The notes beneath the pieces are model-generated. The model worked only from the letters and a program-made list of their open reading frames with translations. It had not been told where the DNA came from and made no database searches. This document shows, piece after piece, positions 1-11,869 of a stretch of 64,000 nt of DNA. This stretch comes from Typhlomys cinereus (lineage: Eukaryota; Chordata; Mammalia; Rodentia; Platacanthomyidae). The stretch lies in contig JALPQD010000405.1 in assembly GCA_023101885.1 (NCBI GenBank), forward strand, positions 1,182,722 to 1,246,721, given 5' to 3'. Made by a program: the position numbers and the translations under genes. Positions within the stretch are counted from its first letter, which is position 1, and every line of letters begins with the position of its first letter.

Positions 1-630
1 GGAGCCCGCCACAAGGCCTGCTTTCTCAGTCGCCCCTGGAATTTCAGCTTATAAACATCCAGGACATCTACCTCTGTTTGTTTCTTTCTCAATTAAGCCC
101 TAGAGAATCCTCTTTAAGTAAGCAAGGAATCATTTTAAGTAATAAGAACCTTCCTCCCTTTATTTTCCTTCTTAACCATCAGCAAATCCCTTTCTGTTAT
201 TAAAATACTCACCATGTAAACTGGAAGAAAGAGCAAATAGGCGTTTGCTGGGAACTAATTTCCTAATGCCACGAGGAGGAGGAGAAAACCCACGTAAAGC
301 CGTAATGAGATGTGTTGGAGGATTAGCTATCTCCATGTTGAGCAAATAAAAACAATTTCCCACCACCTTTGGGGGCCGGTGGTCTGTTTTCCCAAGTTCA
401 GAAGCTTAGCAGAAGATTTGAAAATGGCACGAGCCGCAACCTCCCCCACACCTACCCAGTCATTCTGGGTAGAAAAACACCACATGCTGTGGTCCCACTG
501 GAGGAAGCCACTGGGGAAAGGGACTGTGTGGGCATTTAAGACACCACTTAGCAGATTGCAAATAGCTTCTCTACCAAAACAAAGGGCTGCATCCTTAGCT
601 CCCTCTCACTGCACATACTTAAAGATCAGT
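1..630. other. Unassigned unique sequence
   Basis: I recognise no gene or repeat here. Open frames in this stretch show no protein motif, and the one at 310-795 runs into the SINEs that start at about 631, so it is not credible as coding. Confidence 0.5.
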
Positions 631-737
631 AGGTGGGGCTGGAGAGGTAGTTCAAGGGCTAAGAGAACTGGACTGGCTGTACAAGCAAGACCGTCTGGAT
701 TGGAATCCCCAGCACCCACAAATAAAGAGCCTGACAT
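631..737 (+). mobile_element. SINE head, B2 superfamily, truncated
   Basis: It begins with the tRNA-like head (gctggagaggtagttcaagg) and runs through a B-box-like region to 'ccccagcacccaca'. It stops after about 107 bp, where a second SINE head starts directly. It is an old, partial copy. Confidence 0.6.
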
Positions 738-1030
738 GGGACTGGGGAGATGGCCCAGCAGGCAAAGCGTTTGCCATGCAAGGAAAACGACCTGAGTTCA
801 CCCCAATGTCAGATGCGGGTGGAGGTATGCCCGTAATTCTAGTCTCAGAAGTGTATCTGTGAATGCCTAGAGCAAGTTAGCGACGTAGAACAACCCTATG
901 GGTGAACTCTGGGTTTGATAAAGAGACCCAGTCTGGAAAGAATAAGGTGGAAGAGCCATCAAGGATACTTCCCAATATCAACCTTGGGCCTCCACATGCA
1001 CACACACTCATGAACGCATGTATGCCAAAA
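738..1030 (+). mobile_element. SINE, B2 superfamily (B3-like body)
   Basis: The head has 'gagatggcccagcaggcaaag' type A-box and 'cctgagttca' B-box sequence. The body contains 'gtgaactctgggtttgat' and 'cctccacatgcacacacac', which recur in the copies at 53462 and 61305. It is full length or nearly so, and diverged. Confidence 0.7.
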
Positions 1031-1074
1031 GTATGCAAACATGAGTAGGACTACTCACATTCCTCATGCTAACA

Positions 1075-1302
1075 TATGAAAAGAAAACAAGAAAGCCAGA
1101 AACGGCTATGCATGCCTATAACTTCAGCATTTGGAAGAGGGAGAAGCAGAGACAGATCCTGAGAGCTTTGTGTGCAGCTATCCTAGCTGGAAGGGCCAGC
1201 TTCAAGTTCAGTATGGTGGAAAGCAATGAAGGAAGACACCTTATGACCTCCTCTGGCCTCTACTGTGCCTGGGCACCCACAAGGACAGATACATTCAAGT
1301 GC

Positions 1303-1358
<56 letters not shown>
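1075..1358 (+). mobile_element. SINE body (B3-like) ending in CG/CA repeat
   Basis: The body shows a 'gcctataacttcagcatttgg' type segment and 'gacctcctctggcctctac', then an alternating purine-pyrimidine tail. The head is missing or worn away. Its overlap with open reading frames is incidental. Confidence 0.5.
1301..1358. repeat. (CG)n/(CA)n dinucleotide tract
   Basis: A GCGCGTGCGCGC block passes directly into about 19 CA units. It forms the 3' tail of the adjoining SINE. The strict purine-pyrimidine alternation makes it a potential Z-DNA former. Confidence 0.9.
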
Positions 1359-1360
<2 letters not shown>

Positions 1361-2454
1361 CAGCTAGAACGACTTTGAGAATTGAACACAGTCATGTTAT
1401 CAATAAAGTTTAGCCTTCCAACGGAATTCTGTGAAAGCTGGTATTTTGAGGACGAAAATTATTTATAAAGAAGGGTTTTTTATCAGCTCCCTCCAACTTC
1501 AAGGTCAGTTACGAGACCCTAAAAACCACTCTTTGGGCTGCCATCCCATCTGGATCGGCTCCGCCTCCTCGAGCCTGACTTTTTGCATGGCTCTGGGGAT
1601 CCAGCACAGGTTTGCACACGTGCGAGCGTCTTACCCACAGAGTATGTTCCCAGCCTACAAGTATTTTAAAGAAAATGAGAAAATAGTGCACAGAGGTCAA
1701 GATGGCAGCTCTCTTCTATGGTGTGAAGACCTGCGCAAGATCCCATGCCCAGGACCACCTTGCCTCTGCCACCTAAGCTGTGTCCCTCTGGCTGCCCTCC
1801 ACCCCTACAGATAGTGTGAAACCTAAAGCCTTACCATTATTATTAATAATAATAATATTATTAATATTATTATTATTATTATTCCAGCTCCTTTCAACTT
1901 TGAATGAATAATACTGACTCCCTCTGACAGTCCTGACTAATGTCTGAATTGCTCAGTCTGAGTGCGCAGATTTATACACAGTTCAATCCTCCACAAGGCG
2001 GTGGTGTCTCCACTTCTAGGTCTGTCTCTGCTTTCTAGTCATTCCTGCCTCTGCCCATTAAAGGTTTGGGATTAAAACCAGTGGAAATGTTATTTGCTCT
2101 GTTTAGTGTCTTTATGATTCTTTTACTATATGCATGAGCTTTGGTGCTAATTGTACATTGCGATGGCTAGAAACAAGCAGCCCGGAATGGGAAGCGGGGT
2201 TGGGAAGGGGAAGCTCGCGTCACCCCAATCCACACAAGGGTAGTAGTCCTCCCCAGAGACACCAAAAGGAAAAGAGAAAAGAAGGCAATTATTTGATAAT
2301 GCTCTAACACCTAGATTGGTGCCATCCCAAATGAACTATTTCAGGTATTAGCAAAACATTTAACTGTGAAAATGTATCAAAGAAAAAAATGAATGTCATT
2401 CCTAAAATCCCATAAGGGTAACTGTGGCAGTTAGTGGTTTTTTTTTTAAGTGGT
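1359..2454. other. Unassigned sequence with one AT microsatellite
   Basis: I see no gene. Around 1560-1635 there is a possible minus-strand SINE fragment ('ggctctggggatccagcaca'). The only clear feature is the TTA/TAA repeat at 1835-1883. Confidence 0.4.
1835..1883. repeat. (TTA)n/(TAA)n trinucleotide repeat, self-complementary
   Basis: ATTATT units are followed by AATAAT units and then ATTATT units again. The tract is therefore partly its own inverted repeat and could fold into an AT-only hairpin. Confidence 0.85.
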
Positions 2455-2715
2455 TTTTTTTTAAACTTTTATTTTGTGTGTTTGTGTGTGTGTATGTGTG
2501 TATTAGAGGCTACTGTGTGTCCCTGTGGAGGCCCAAGGGAGACTTTGGGAATCATTCTGGATTGCTTCTACCTCTTTTTGGCTTGGCTCTGAGATTTCCC
2601 AGGCTTTGCCTACCAGGGCCTGGCATCTTTGCGTTTTTATGTGGGACCTAGGGTCTGAACTCAGGACCTTCTGCTTATGAGGAATTGTCTTAATCCTAAG
2701 CCATCTCTCTAGCCC
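2455..2715 (-). mobile_element. SINE, B2 superfamily (class I body)
   Basis: Read on the minus strand it starts at the 'gggctagagagatggctta' head, passes the B box, carries the class I body ('aatcattctggattgcttc' on the plus strand) and ends in a GT/CA and A/T-rich tail at 2455-2510. Confidence 0.8.
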
Positions 2716-2721
2716 AGACAA

Positions 2722-2824
2722 TGACTTTTTGAAGTTAGTTCTCTCCATTTACCATGTGCGCTTCTAGGACTCAAACTCAGGTTTGCGAGTAGGCGTCTAA
2801 TCTACTAGCTTATCTCACCAGCTC
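2722..2824 (-). mobile_element. SINE head fragment (B3-like)
   Basis: On the minus strand this is a head with 'gctggtgagataagctagta' followed by a B box and a segment ending 'ggagagaactaacttc'. That last segment is typical of the B3-like copies at 18008 and 48898. It sits directly upstream of another minus-strand SINE. Confidence 0.55.
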
Positions 2825-3540
2825 TGAATGAAAAATTTAAAAATCAGCCTTCTGCTATTTCTATTAATATAAGCATTTATAGGACTGATCATGTTTCACC
2901 CTCCACAGAAATATTTCCACTATCTTACAGAACCACGATGGTTCTGAGAACCAGGATCTATAGTGAAATACCTTATTACGGTCTGCGTAGTTGGTGGGTT
3001 ATTCCAAGCGACCACACAAAGCACTAAAATGCATCCATAGAAATATGATAAATGGCACGCGGAAAACGAATTATGGAGTACAACTTGGCATTTTCATGAG
3101 CTTAAAAGTGATTTTAGCACTGACATTTTGCACAGTGTAATGAAACCCAAATTATAATTAGAAAACATCTTGGTGTTCATCCACAAATTCATCTCTCCCA
3201 GTTCTGGGTTTTCTGACAACCTCTCAGCCAGCTGAGCATGCGGGACGCTGGCTGGCAACGGCAGCCCAGCCAACACCAGTTCAGCACTTTCTACATTTCA
3301 CTTATGGGCAGGGAGAAGAGCTGATTACACAGGACTTCTGAAGCCTGAGCTTGGGGTCTTCAGTCATGGGCTCCTTTCAAGGACTGGGCTCTCAGTCTCT
3401 ATTTGTCACTCTGTGCTCTTCTCTGTGAACAGGCATAAATAGTAACGCTCACAGAAACTGCCTGTGGGTTCCATAGCTGACTCTGAGCACAGGGCACAAA
3501 ACACAAACAGTATGACCTTGCTACCTGGTGGCTACTTTAG

Positions 3541-3577
<37 letters not shown>

Positions 3578-3599
3578 ATTTTCTTCTTTCTTCCCTTTC
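2825..3599. other. Unassigned sequence with a CT repeat
   Basis: I recognise no gene. A (CT)n tract of about 16 units lies at 3543-3575. The rest is unremarkable single-copy sequence. Confidence 0.5.
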
Positions 3600-3735
3600 T
3601 TTCAGAGGCAGCCTCACATGGGCAGGCTATCCTGATACTCCATGTATAACTGAAGATGACTTTGAATCCCTGATCCCCTTTCTTTCATCAAGTGCTGGAT
3701 CACTTGCATGTGCCCATCACAACTGGCTGATTTGC
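3600..3735 (-). mobile_element. B1-like SINE, old
   Basis: The order of segments matches a reversed B1 (7SL-derived): 'cctgatactccatgtataac', 'gactttgaatccctgat', 'caagtgctggatcacttgcatgtgcc'. It is heavily diverged. Confidence 0.55.
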
Positions 3736-4129
3736 ATCTCAGGGTCTTCCAAAGATCTGTGTGGTAAAGCACAGACTTTTCTGCTTTTTGCACAGTTGGG
3801 CAAGGGTAAAACCTCTAAGAGGGTGGGGGGCTGGTAGGAGGTCCTCAGGCAATTGTGAGCCTGTTCTTGCAGAGATCTGTGGGACCTCTAAACTCTTCTT
3901 TGCTCTTTCTTTAGCTTCCTTGCCTCTAGGTGAGCAGGCTGGCCAACTGATCTTAGACTAGACACATAAACTATGAATCAAAAGAAACCTCTTCTCTTTA
4001 TAAACTGATCAGGTCAGGGATTTGCTTCAGTAACACAAAGCTAGCATATATTAACAGGGACATCAAGTGGCAAGTGGCTGATACTACCACAAATGACCAA
4101 GCTGGTGGGCGACTCTTCTTGTGCAACGT

Positions 4130-4256
4130 GGGACAATTCTAAGAATGGTGTGATACCTTTTGTATGCTGTCAGATCGTGGGAGTTTGAGGCATAGGGTCT
4201 CATGTGAAAGGCCAGCTTAGGCTACATGGTGAGATTCCGTCGACAAAAAGTAGTAT
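4130..4256 (+). mobile_element. B1-like SINE, old
   Basis: The segment 'gtgggagtttgaggcatag...ggccagcttaggctacatgg' with 'gagattccgtc' near the end follows the B1 second half in order. The first half is very worn. Confidence 0.5.
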
Positions 4257-4724
4257 GTTATCCACACTCTGTCAACCCTCTTCTTATGACTTCTATTGAT
4301 TTTCTGTAAAGCAGAAGGTCTGCACACAATCCAGATGCACAATGCAAAATAGCTCCTAATTTGACTTTTTGTCTAAACAGTTGAAAGTGCTACAGACATT
4401 CCATTTCTAATTCAACTGTGGTTTAAAATATGAACTTATGTAGCAGTTTCATCCAAAACAGATTTCAAATTCTACAAAAAAAATTGTAAAATATTTGTCT
4501 TCTTTTTCATTTTCCTTCAACTTAGAAATGAAAAGTCTGCAGATTCCATGAAATAGTTATTTTCATGCTGACTGTCTGAGGGTTGGGGAATATTTCCTAT
4601 TACACACTCTACGTAGCGTTTCTTGTGAACACAGTGTTCAGGAGCAAAGAACCAAGCATAAAGACCTGATCTCACTGTCTTGTCTTAGAAATTTTCTAGT
4701 CTGAAGCTCATATAAACCTTAGAA

Positions 4725-4870
4725 AGATGGTGCGAAGTCAGTGCCGTTATCTTCATTTGCATCTGTTGGTAACTAAGACTCAGAGACACAAAGTAAGTAG
4801 CCCAAGTCGAGTCATACAATTACTATTAATAATAACCAAAAGAGAGATCTGGGTAACACCAAACAACTGC
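4725..4870 (-). mobile_element. MIR, old tRNA-derived SINE
   Basis: The plus strand reads as a reversed MIR core: 'gccgttatcttcatttgcatc', then 'actaagactcagagacacaa', then 'gtaagtagcccaagtcgagt'. MIRs predate placental mammals, so strong divergence is expected. Confidence 0.55.
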
Positions 4871-5044
4871 ACAGCAGAATATTTAAATATGAGCATTCTT
4901 TTTCTTTGGTATTCAGGTGATTTTTAATGTTGTTCAATCTTTGTACTTAACAATAAAGTACTACTAATAAAATTGCTAAAATTGTATCAGAACATAGTGA
5001 AATAATAGGGTCTGTAAATAGTTTTCATTTCATATGTTGGTTTC

Positions 5045-5319
5045 CTCTGCATGTGTGTATGTGGGGGGGATACAAGAGAACACTTGAGCGTGTGTGCCTC
5101 TAGAGTTCCAGGGGCAACTTCGGGAATCATCCTGGATTATTCTATCTCCTTGTTGCTCTTCCTTTTGCTCTGGAGTTCCCTAGGCTCTGTCTTCCGGCAC
5201 CAGAATGGAAGGTTACTGCTATTTCTGACCAGTGTTTTCACATGAGATCTGGGGATTTGAACTCAGGCCCTTTCACTTGTGAGTCAAAGACCTTAACATC
5301 TGAGCCCTTTCTCCAGCCT
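5045..5319 (-). mobile_element. SINE, B2 superfamily (class I body)
   Basis: The minus strand begins with the head at about 5319 ('ggctggagaaagggctcag'), has a B box near 5265 and carries the class I body. Plus-strand landmarks are 'cgggaatcatcctggattat' and 'gggatttgaactcagg'. Confidence 0.8.
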
Positions 5320-5582
5320 TCCATATGATTATTTCTTATTTGTTTATATTCTTTTGAGGTTTTACACATGGCTTCATGTTATTTTTACCCCGAGTTACCC
5401 AATCCCAATTCCCTACTTTCTCCTATTACAAGCTTTCTTCTTCCCCTCTAGTCTCTCTCTGGCGCTCACATCCTCTGGTATGACACAGGAACATTCTTAT
5501 CCAGCAGCTACATGAACAGAATTGGTAAGGAAAGTACATCTCTAATCCATAGCGCTTGAGAATCCATGCATGTAGAACAGGA

Positions 5583-5730
5583 GCACTGAGGGCAGAGCTT
5601 GCAGGTAGAGTGTTCACCTGGCTGCCCAAGGCCCTGGGTTCTGTTACTTGGAGTGTGTAGGTGCAAGGACACTACACACTCGACAGTGACAGTAAGATCA
5701 CCACACATCCTGGGCATCATTAACACAGGA

Positions 5731-5777
<47 letters not shown>
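5583..5777 (+). mobile_element. ID-like SINE head followed by CA repeat
   Basis: 'gcaggtagagtgttcacctgg' and 'caaggccctgggttctgtt' match the tRNA(Ala)-derived ID type. An unassigned segment and a 22-unit CA tract at 5735-5777 follow. The membership of the middle part is uncertain. Confidence 0.4.
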
Positions 5778-5778
<1 letters not shown>

Positions 5779-6649
5779 ACTGAGATTGCCAGATATCCTA
5801 TGTCATCATTAGCATGTGATATATACTCCAGGAAGAGAAGAAAACACCAGAATGAGATCATGACATTATCAACCAGAAGAAGGAAGGATTCCAAAGCTTC
5901 AAATCAGAGATCAAAAGACAAGGTCATTTATCATAGAAAGCAATACTGAGATTTCTCAATGGGGTTGAGTAAGGACAGAGAAGTGTCCACTCAGGTAGCT
6001 AGAAACTGACAGACTGGGTCGGAAACAGAGAGAGGCTAAAATACCCAATCAAGGAAGATGGACAATCTAGGGCAAGAGACGAATGTGCCTCTAACAGGAA
6101 TTTGGGGTTGATTTTTAGGTCCTGCATTTGGATGAAAAATGACAGCAGCGTTTGATTTGGTCTCAGGAATCGATGCCAATTGCTTATTAAACTGTCAATC
6201 TTTCTTAGTGTCACCCCCCAAGATCTTGGTTTGGTGAGTGTTACCAGCGACCCAGAAAGCTGCAAGTCCCATCAGCTCCCTTCGAAAGTAAATACCTGAC
6301 TTTCACTAGCAGCCTCTGAAGGTTCAGGTTCCAAAAGCACCATCAGGGCACTAAGACATGTGACACCACCGATGCCCCTGGCCTCCAACGAGCTACGTTG
6401 AATTGTTAACTTTGTGAGTCATCTGCAGAAAAAAAGGTTAATCTTAAAAAGATTAACAGTGAAAAATACATAATTCAAAAAGATTAATAGTAAAGAATAG
6501 TGAATGCTGATGGCTTCAAAACTCTCACGTGAACATAGCCTCTTTCCCCTCCCCACCCAAACTTCCAGTGCCCCCCCCCAGAAAATTGTTGAGCTTGCCA
6601 TTTCCCAGACTAGGTAAGATCCTCATAAAAATCAGTTTTTTAAAAAAAA
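5778..6649. other. Unassigned unique sequence
   Basis: I recognise no gene, RNA or repeat. The 6415-6500 part is AT-rich ('aaaagattaacagtgaaaaa'). Confidence 0.45.
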
Positions 6650-6934
6650 ATTTTTGCATGTGTAGGCATGGGTATGGATGTATATAGGTATGTGTGAGTG
6701 TAGAAAAGGGCACTGTGTTGCCTGTAGAGGCCTAAGGGTGACCGAGGGAGTCACCTGAATTGTTCTACCTCCTTACTGCTTTGCTCTGAGGGTTTCTCAG
6801 GCTCTAACTTCCAGGGCTAAACGAGAAGGCCACCATTATTCTATCTGGTGTCTTCAAGTGGGATCCGGAGTCAAACTCAGGTCTTTCTACTTGTGAGGCA
6901 AAGGTTTACATCCTGAACTCTCTCTCCAGCCCCA
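6650..6934 (-). mobile_element. SINE, B2 superfamily (class I body)
   Basis: The head is on the minus strand at 6934 ('ggggctggagagagagttc'). The plus strand shows 'gcctgtagaggcctaaggg', 'agtcacctgaattgttctac' and 'gagtcaaactcagg', in the usual order. Confidence 0.8.
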
Positions 6935-7409
6935 AAGTTTGTTTAAATTATTTTTCCCTAAAAGACCATACCTGTGTCAACCAGTCATTCAAGTTCTTTG
7001 GGGCTATGAGAAAGGCAGGAGAGCAATTCAGACGTGACCCTCTTCTTCAGAGGACAGGGCATAGCGGATTCCTTGGCTTCCTGGCTCTCAGGACCATGCA
7101 GAGACTCAGATCACTTGAAAATGTAGACATGCAGGTTCAGAGAACCCTGAGAACGAAATGCCTACCTCTCCAAACACTTCCTACCAGCACACAGGATCCT
7201 GAATTCAGCTGGCCTTGCCCTATTTCAGGACTAGACAAGGAACACATGGTTAGCTGTGGAATCTCTCCACACCATCCAGGGAGAAAATAAGGTAGTATTA
7301 CTTCAATAACAACTCAGCAAGAAGGGTGAGAGGGCCATGACTGCATGGATGTATGTGCAGGTGTATATGTAGCATGCTGTGCATTTGCCGCTGCTAAGCA
7401 TATTGTGTT

Positions 7410-7482
7410 CTGAATCCTAGCACCCAGCAAAGAACCTGCTACACTGAAAATGCTCAGAAACAATTTGTTAAATGAATGCATG
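7410..7482 (+). mobile_element. L2 or MIR3-type LINE 3' end
   Basis: 'cctagcacccagcaaagaac...gctcagaaacaatttgttaa' followed by 'atgaatgcatgc' resembles the conserved 3' end of L2-class LINEs, which ends in ATGAATG-like repeats. Confidence 0.4.
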
Positions 7483-7689
7483 CATACTGTATAAAAAGGC
7501 TTTGGAGATATTATCCAGCCATTTTAAAAACAGTTTGAGAGAGAAAGACAGTTAGAGAAGTCTGCTAGCTAAGGGAGAATAAAGCTGAAATTTGACCTAG
7601 GAACAGCTGCATGTCCGAATGTCTGCCCATATAAACCCACATCCTTAATCACCTGCTTACTTGTTTTAAAAATATTATTTAATCTTGGG

Positions 7690-7783
7690 GGGAGGGAACA
7701 GCATCACAATACAGAGTTTGCCCAGCATGCAAAAGACTATTGGCTCAGTCACCAGCATCACAATTGTGTGTGTGTGTATGTGT

Positions 7784-7824
<41 letters not shown>
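7690..7824 (+). mobile_element. ID-like SINE remnant with GT repeat
   Basis: 'gtttgcccagcatgcaaaag' and 'ggctcagtcaccagcatcac' correspond to the second half of an ID head. A GT/TATG tract of about 60 bp follows at 7765-7824 and is clearly a microsatellite. Confidence 0.45.
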
Positions 7825-7825
<1 letters not shown>

Positions 7826-8165
7826 ATCTGCATGTGTGTATGTATGTATTTTTGATACTATGCCAGGGCCAAGGAGCACTGCCCTTGTTAAGTACATAGT
7901 ATGGTAGAGGAGACAGGCCACTAACAACTATATCAGCAAACAGAAGGTACAACTTAAAACAGATTCTCAAGATATATCACTCAGAGATATAGAAGACATT
8001 CCTTCTCCTAGTGGGATGGCCAGGGAAAGCCCTAGAATCATCCTGGCATGGGCATTGGGAGACTGGGTTTCTAGGCAAATCCTGGGGGTCATTCAGCAAA
8101 ACAGCTAGAGAAAACCCAGACTAGAGAATGCCTATCCTCACCGTCTTCACTTCATGGTTTTTGCC

Positions 8166-8551
8166 TGTGCGGTAGCTCGAATGTGAAGTGTTCCCCATCG
8201 GCCATGTGTTTGAACCAGAAGGTGGAGGAAGGGAGTCCTTGGCCCACAGCTGGCGATGCTGCTTGGGAAGGTTGTAGAACTTTTAGGAGGTGGAACCTAG
8301 CTGGAGAAGCGTGTCGCCGGGAGGCAAGCTTTGAGGTTTGATAATCCAGATCCACTTCCTGTTTTCTCTCTTTCCTGAGTGTAAGAGCCAGTCTCCCGTT
8401 CTTGTCGCCGACCCTGCTCTGCCCGCCAGCAAGTGTTCCCCACCATGATGAACTCTATGTCCTCTTGAACCGTAAGAATCATAAGCTCTTTCTCCCTCAA
8501 CTTGCTTGGGTCAGAGTATTTTATTACAGGAAGGGAAGAGTAACTGAAACA
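8166..8551 (+). mobile_element. ERVL/MaLR-like solo LTR
   Basis: The 386-bp block starts TG and ends CA. It contains 'aacttttaggaggtggaacc', a 'gaaccgtaagaatcataag' segment and a 3' end 'tattttattacaggaaggg...agtaactgaaaca'. These match the layout of MaLR-type LTRs known across placental mammals. No internal retroviral genes adjoin it. The exact subfamily needs a library search. Confidence 0.55.
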
Positions 8552-10838
8552 AGCAGTTGGTGTGTGTCTAAGCAGACCTCAGAGATGGAGTGTTTGACGA
8601 AACAGACACCAGGTTGTCCACACAGCGCGAGAGTCTGCACAGAGGGACCACAGGGCTCACAAAGCTCTACGGGGATGACAGGCCTGGACCAGGAGTCCCC
8701 ACTCAACCGCGATCAAGGCTGTCTGTGCTCCAGGACATTCGCACAGAATGACAAGCCCGTAGGTGACCTGAGCTGTGAGCTTTCCTCTCTGTCACCCACT
8801 GGGTCCTCTTAGTCCTTTCCCCATCTGCTCCCAGCCTGCTACTTTCCCTATTATTCTGGAAATATCCTCGGGCACATTCAGATGTTTTCTGTTCCTATCC
8901 AAGGAGATAAAGCTCAGAGACAGGCAAAACGCCCTCCTCCATTTCACTGAGGACTCCCTTCCGGTCTGAGGTCACCTGTTCCCTGGACTTTGCCCCCAGG
9001 TGGGTCACCTTCTTTAGGGGAGATAGCTTTTTACCCACAGGGTCCCAGAGTCTTTGGACTCCACTACCTCAGGATATCAATACTCTTGCCCAGTGCAGAG
9101 ATACATGGGTGATTTCTCGCAGGATTCCTAATGTCACTATGAATCATGTATCATTATTCAAAACACAATATGGAGAACCTTGGGCTAGGCAGTTACAAAG
9201 CAAAGAAAACATGACCGCAGTCCTCCAGGGGGGTGCTCTGTAGTAAAAATGCAAGTGAACCCTAGATGTAATCTCACATTTTCTATTTACTAGTCACGTG
9301 AATAAAAGTAAAAATAGTTAATTAATATGAATGTCATATTTCATTTGACATCATCTATCCAAAATGTTTTCAGTTCAGTTCAACACATAGCAAATTATGA
9401 GCTATCTTATCTGCACCTGGCAATTTACAAGTACATCCATTGGAGGTTGTTGGCTATTCCACCAGGCCTGGCAGCTCCAGTGTAGGCTTCCAGTGTACCA
9501 CAGCTACATAGTCTCAGTATCTCTAGTTATTGCATCAGAGAAAAGAAGCTCAGCTCAGAATCACTCCCTTCCCCAGAGAACAGTAGGGCCCAGGACATTT
9601 TCAGGTCTACTGCCTTAGGCTGCCTTGTAATACAAATGACTAACTGCTCTACACTAGAGCCTGGAACAAGCTGAGAAGCATGGAATATACTTGACCTGTG
9701 TAGGATGAGTCAACACCCCAGCTTACCAGATCCACAATGCATCACCAGCCTGTAGCTACTTTTGTAAAGACTGATAAGCATCACTGATACTTCCACTCTG
9801 AGCTGTATCCCAAGAATTCCATAGATGTCTTTGGCTAATTCTCTTCTGTTACGAATCCCTGGTCAGCTGGCTTTTAGACTTTACTGATCTTACCAGTTGT
9901 GGATGCTTCAGGAGTAAGGGAGGAAAAACCAATTCTGACAAACTTGAACTACAGGCGAAGGGTACAGGGTACTGTACCAGGTTTAGCAGGGTTGCAGATG
10001 GTAAACTGCAGTTCTGTAGTTTTGCCTGTTCTCATCTCCTTCCACTCTACAATCCTCTACAGCAGCTCCAGGAAGTCACCTTGCAGACCCAGGGCTGCTT
10101 CCGGTGCAGTGATCTCTCCTCTAAAATAAGAGAAAAAGCCCACTCCCTATGTGGGGTTTACTGTCTGCTATTGGCTAGAACTTGATGTCATGTACATCTC
10201 TGAGCTAATCACTGCTAGTTCCCTCATTGGTTTAAGCCAATCAGAGCCCATCTCAGGAGCTGGAGGCGGGGTTTACTCCAATCAAACAATACTGGCTGCA
10301 TCTGAAGAAGAACGAATCCCCCCAAGGAAGAATCAAGGGTTGCAAGTAGTCAGGGACAAGATATTGGAGAGGCCCCACGAATGTCGGCCTCAATCAACAT
10401 GACATGTCCAAGCTTGTTCCTTTGTCTTGCCTGATGTGTGGGTATTCAACTGGGGAATTGCTGAATTTGCTGGTAGCTACAGCTATGTCACTCAAAATTA
10501 ACTTCAGTCTGTCCAGAGAACTGTCACAACCCCAGACTCCTCCCGTTGGAGACAACTCTTCACACAGTGCTGTTCAGAAAGCAACCGCCTGTTCTGGCAG
10601 GATTTCCCAGAATGCCCTGTTGCAAGCGTGCTCCTTGCCCAGGAATCACAAAACACCGATGCCTCATGAAAACTAAACACGCACAGAGACTCTTAGGAAC
10701 AAAGTTCAAGTGTTACTATCTAGTAACCCCAGATAATGTGTGTAGAAACTGGTTGCGGGAGAAGCAGCACATCTTTCAACATCCAGCAAGATTTCAGGAA
10801 GCTTCTATGTCAAATTTTTAGGAAGGGTCCTTTCAGTC
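8552..10838. other. Unassigned sequence
   Basis: About 2.3 kb with no recognisable gene or repeat. Part of 9280-9360 is AT-rich with a TTAATTAA site and could be conserved, but nothing in the sequence proves it. Confidence 0.45.
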
Positions 10839-10865
10839 TTTTTTTTTTTTTTTTTTTTTTTTTTT
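10839..10865. repeat. poly(T) tract
   Basis: An almost pure T run of 27 bases with no clear SINE attached on either side. It may be the tail of an eroded minus-strand retroelement. Confidence 0.8.
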
Positions 10866-11869
10866 CTTAAGCTCCTTTTTGTCACGTCCATAAGGGACTC
10901 TGGGGCTAAGAAGCCAGGGATAGACCTCTAAAAAAGAATAATTTTTGATAAGGTAGAGTATTCCCTATTTTTTCTGCTCCAGAGGGCTTTGAAATACCAC
11001 ACTCATTTAAAAGATGGACTGTCCCACCCAAGTTTATAATCTGCAGCAATTACTGCAATTAATAATTGGTGACATCCTCAAGGCAGGGACCGTGCCAGTC
11101 TGGTCTCTTCATCGCTGCGAGCCTGAGTCCTGGAATAAAGCAGTGCTCGGGGCCTACTGGATGCTATGAAAGCAAAGGGAACACAGTGTAGTGATGACGG
11201 AGAGGTAATAAGGATGCTGAAGACGAACATCCAAAGAGCAGCAACTCCCAACAGTTCAGCCTGTCTCCCCCCTCCCCCCCCCCCAACACACACACAGCGC
11301 TTCCACCCCACAATGCTGGGGACCGAGAAAGCCCAAGCAAGACCTGAGGGCTGGCGCATGCTCAGACAGGGCAGACGCCACAGCACTAACATGATCTGAC
11401 CTAACAGAAGGCAGATCAAAGAGGGGCCAGAGCCCACCTCGTGTCCCCACGAAGATTACAGGAGAGAAGAAAACACTGCCACGAGTTCCACAGGAAGTTT
11501 CCACCAGATGAAGAGGAGGATGAAGTGGGGGGGGGGTAGGGTGGGAAGATCAGAGAGCATGAGTCCAAATCCCCAGGCCTTGAAGGGTCAGTCTGTCCTC
11601 ACTGTTGAATGCGTTTTTCCTGGGCTACCCTGGGGAAGGGTGTGTCCCACCCACCCCACGGGTTCCCAGTCGGCCAGATCAAAGCTCCCAGGTGGGAGAC
11701 AATATAGCATCCCAGGAAAACAAGAATTCCAGAAGTGAGGGACCAAAGGTCCTCATTTTCAAAGAAGGTTGGGGCTTGTTTCGTTCCTGTCTTTTTTTTT
11801 TTTTTTTTTTAATAAACAGCACTTCACAAGAAGGACTGTATCCCCTCGGCTAGAAAGATCTGTTTTTGC
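10866..11869. other. Unassigned sequence with C, G and T homopolymer runs
   Basis: C-run at 11266-11283, G-run at 11526-11534 and T-run at 11792-11811. The open frames across the C-run overlap on both strands and show no domain. 11036-11066 ('gcaattactgcaattaataa') is AT-rich. Confidence 0.45.

Noticed and set aside
5508..5949. Two long frames crossing the CA repeat near 5735
   Set aside because: Cys/Val- or Thr/His-repeat peptides from a microsatellite; no motif outside it.
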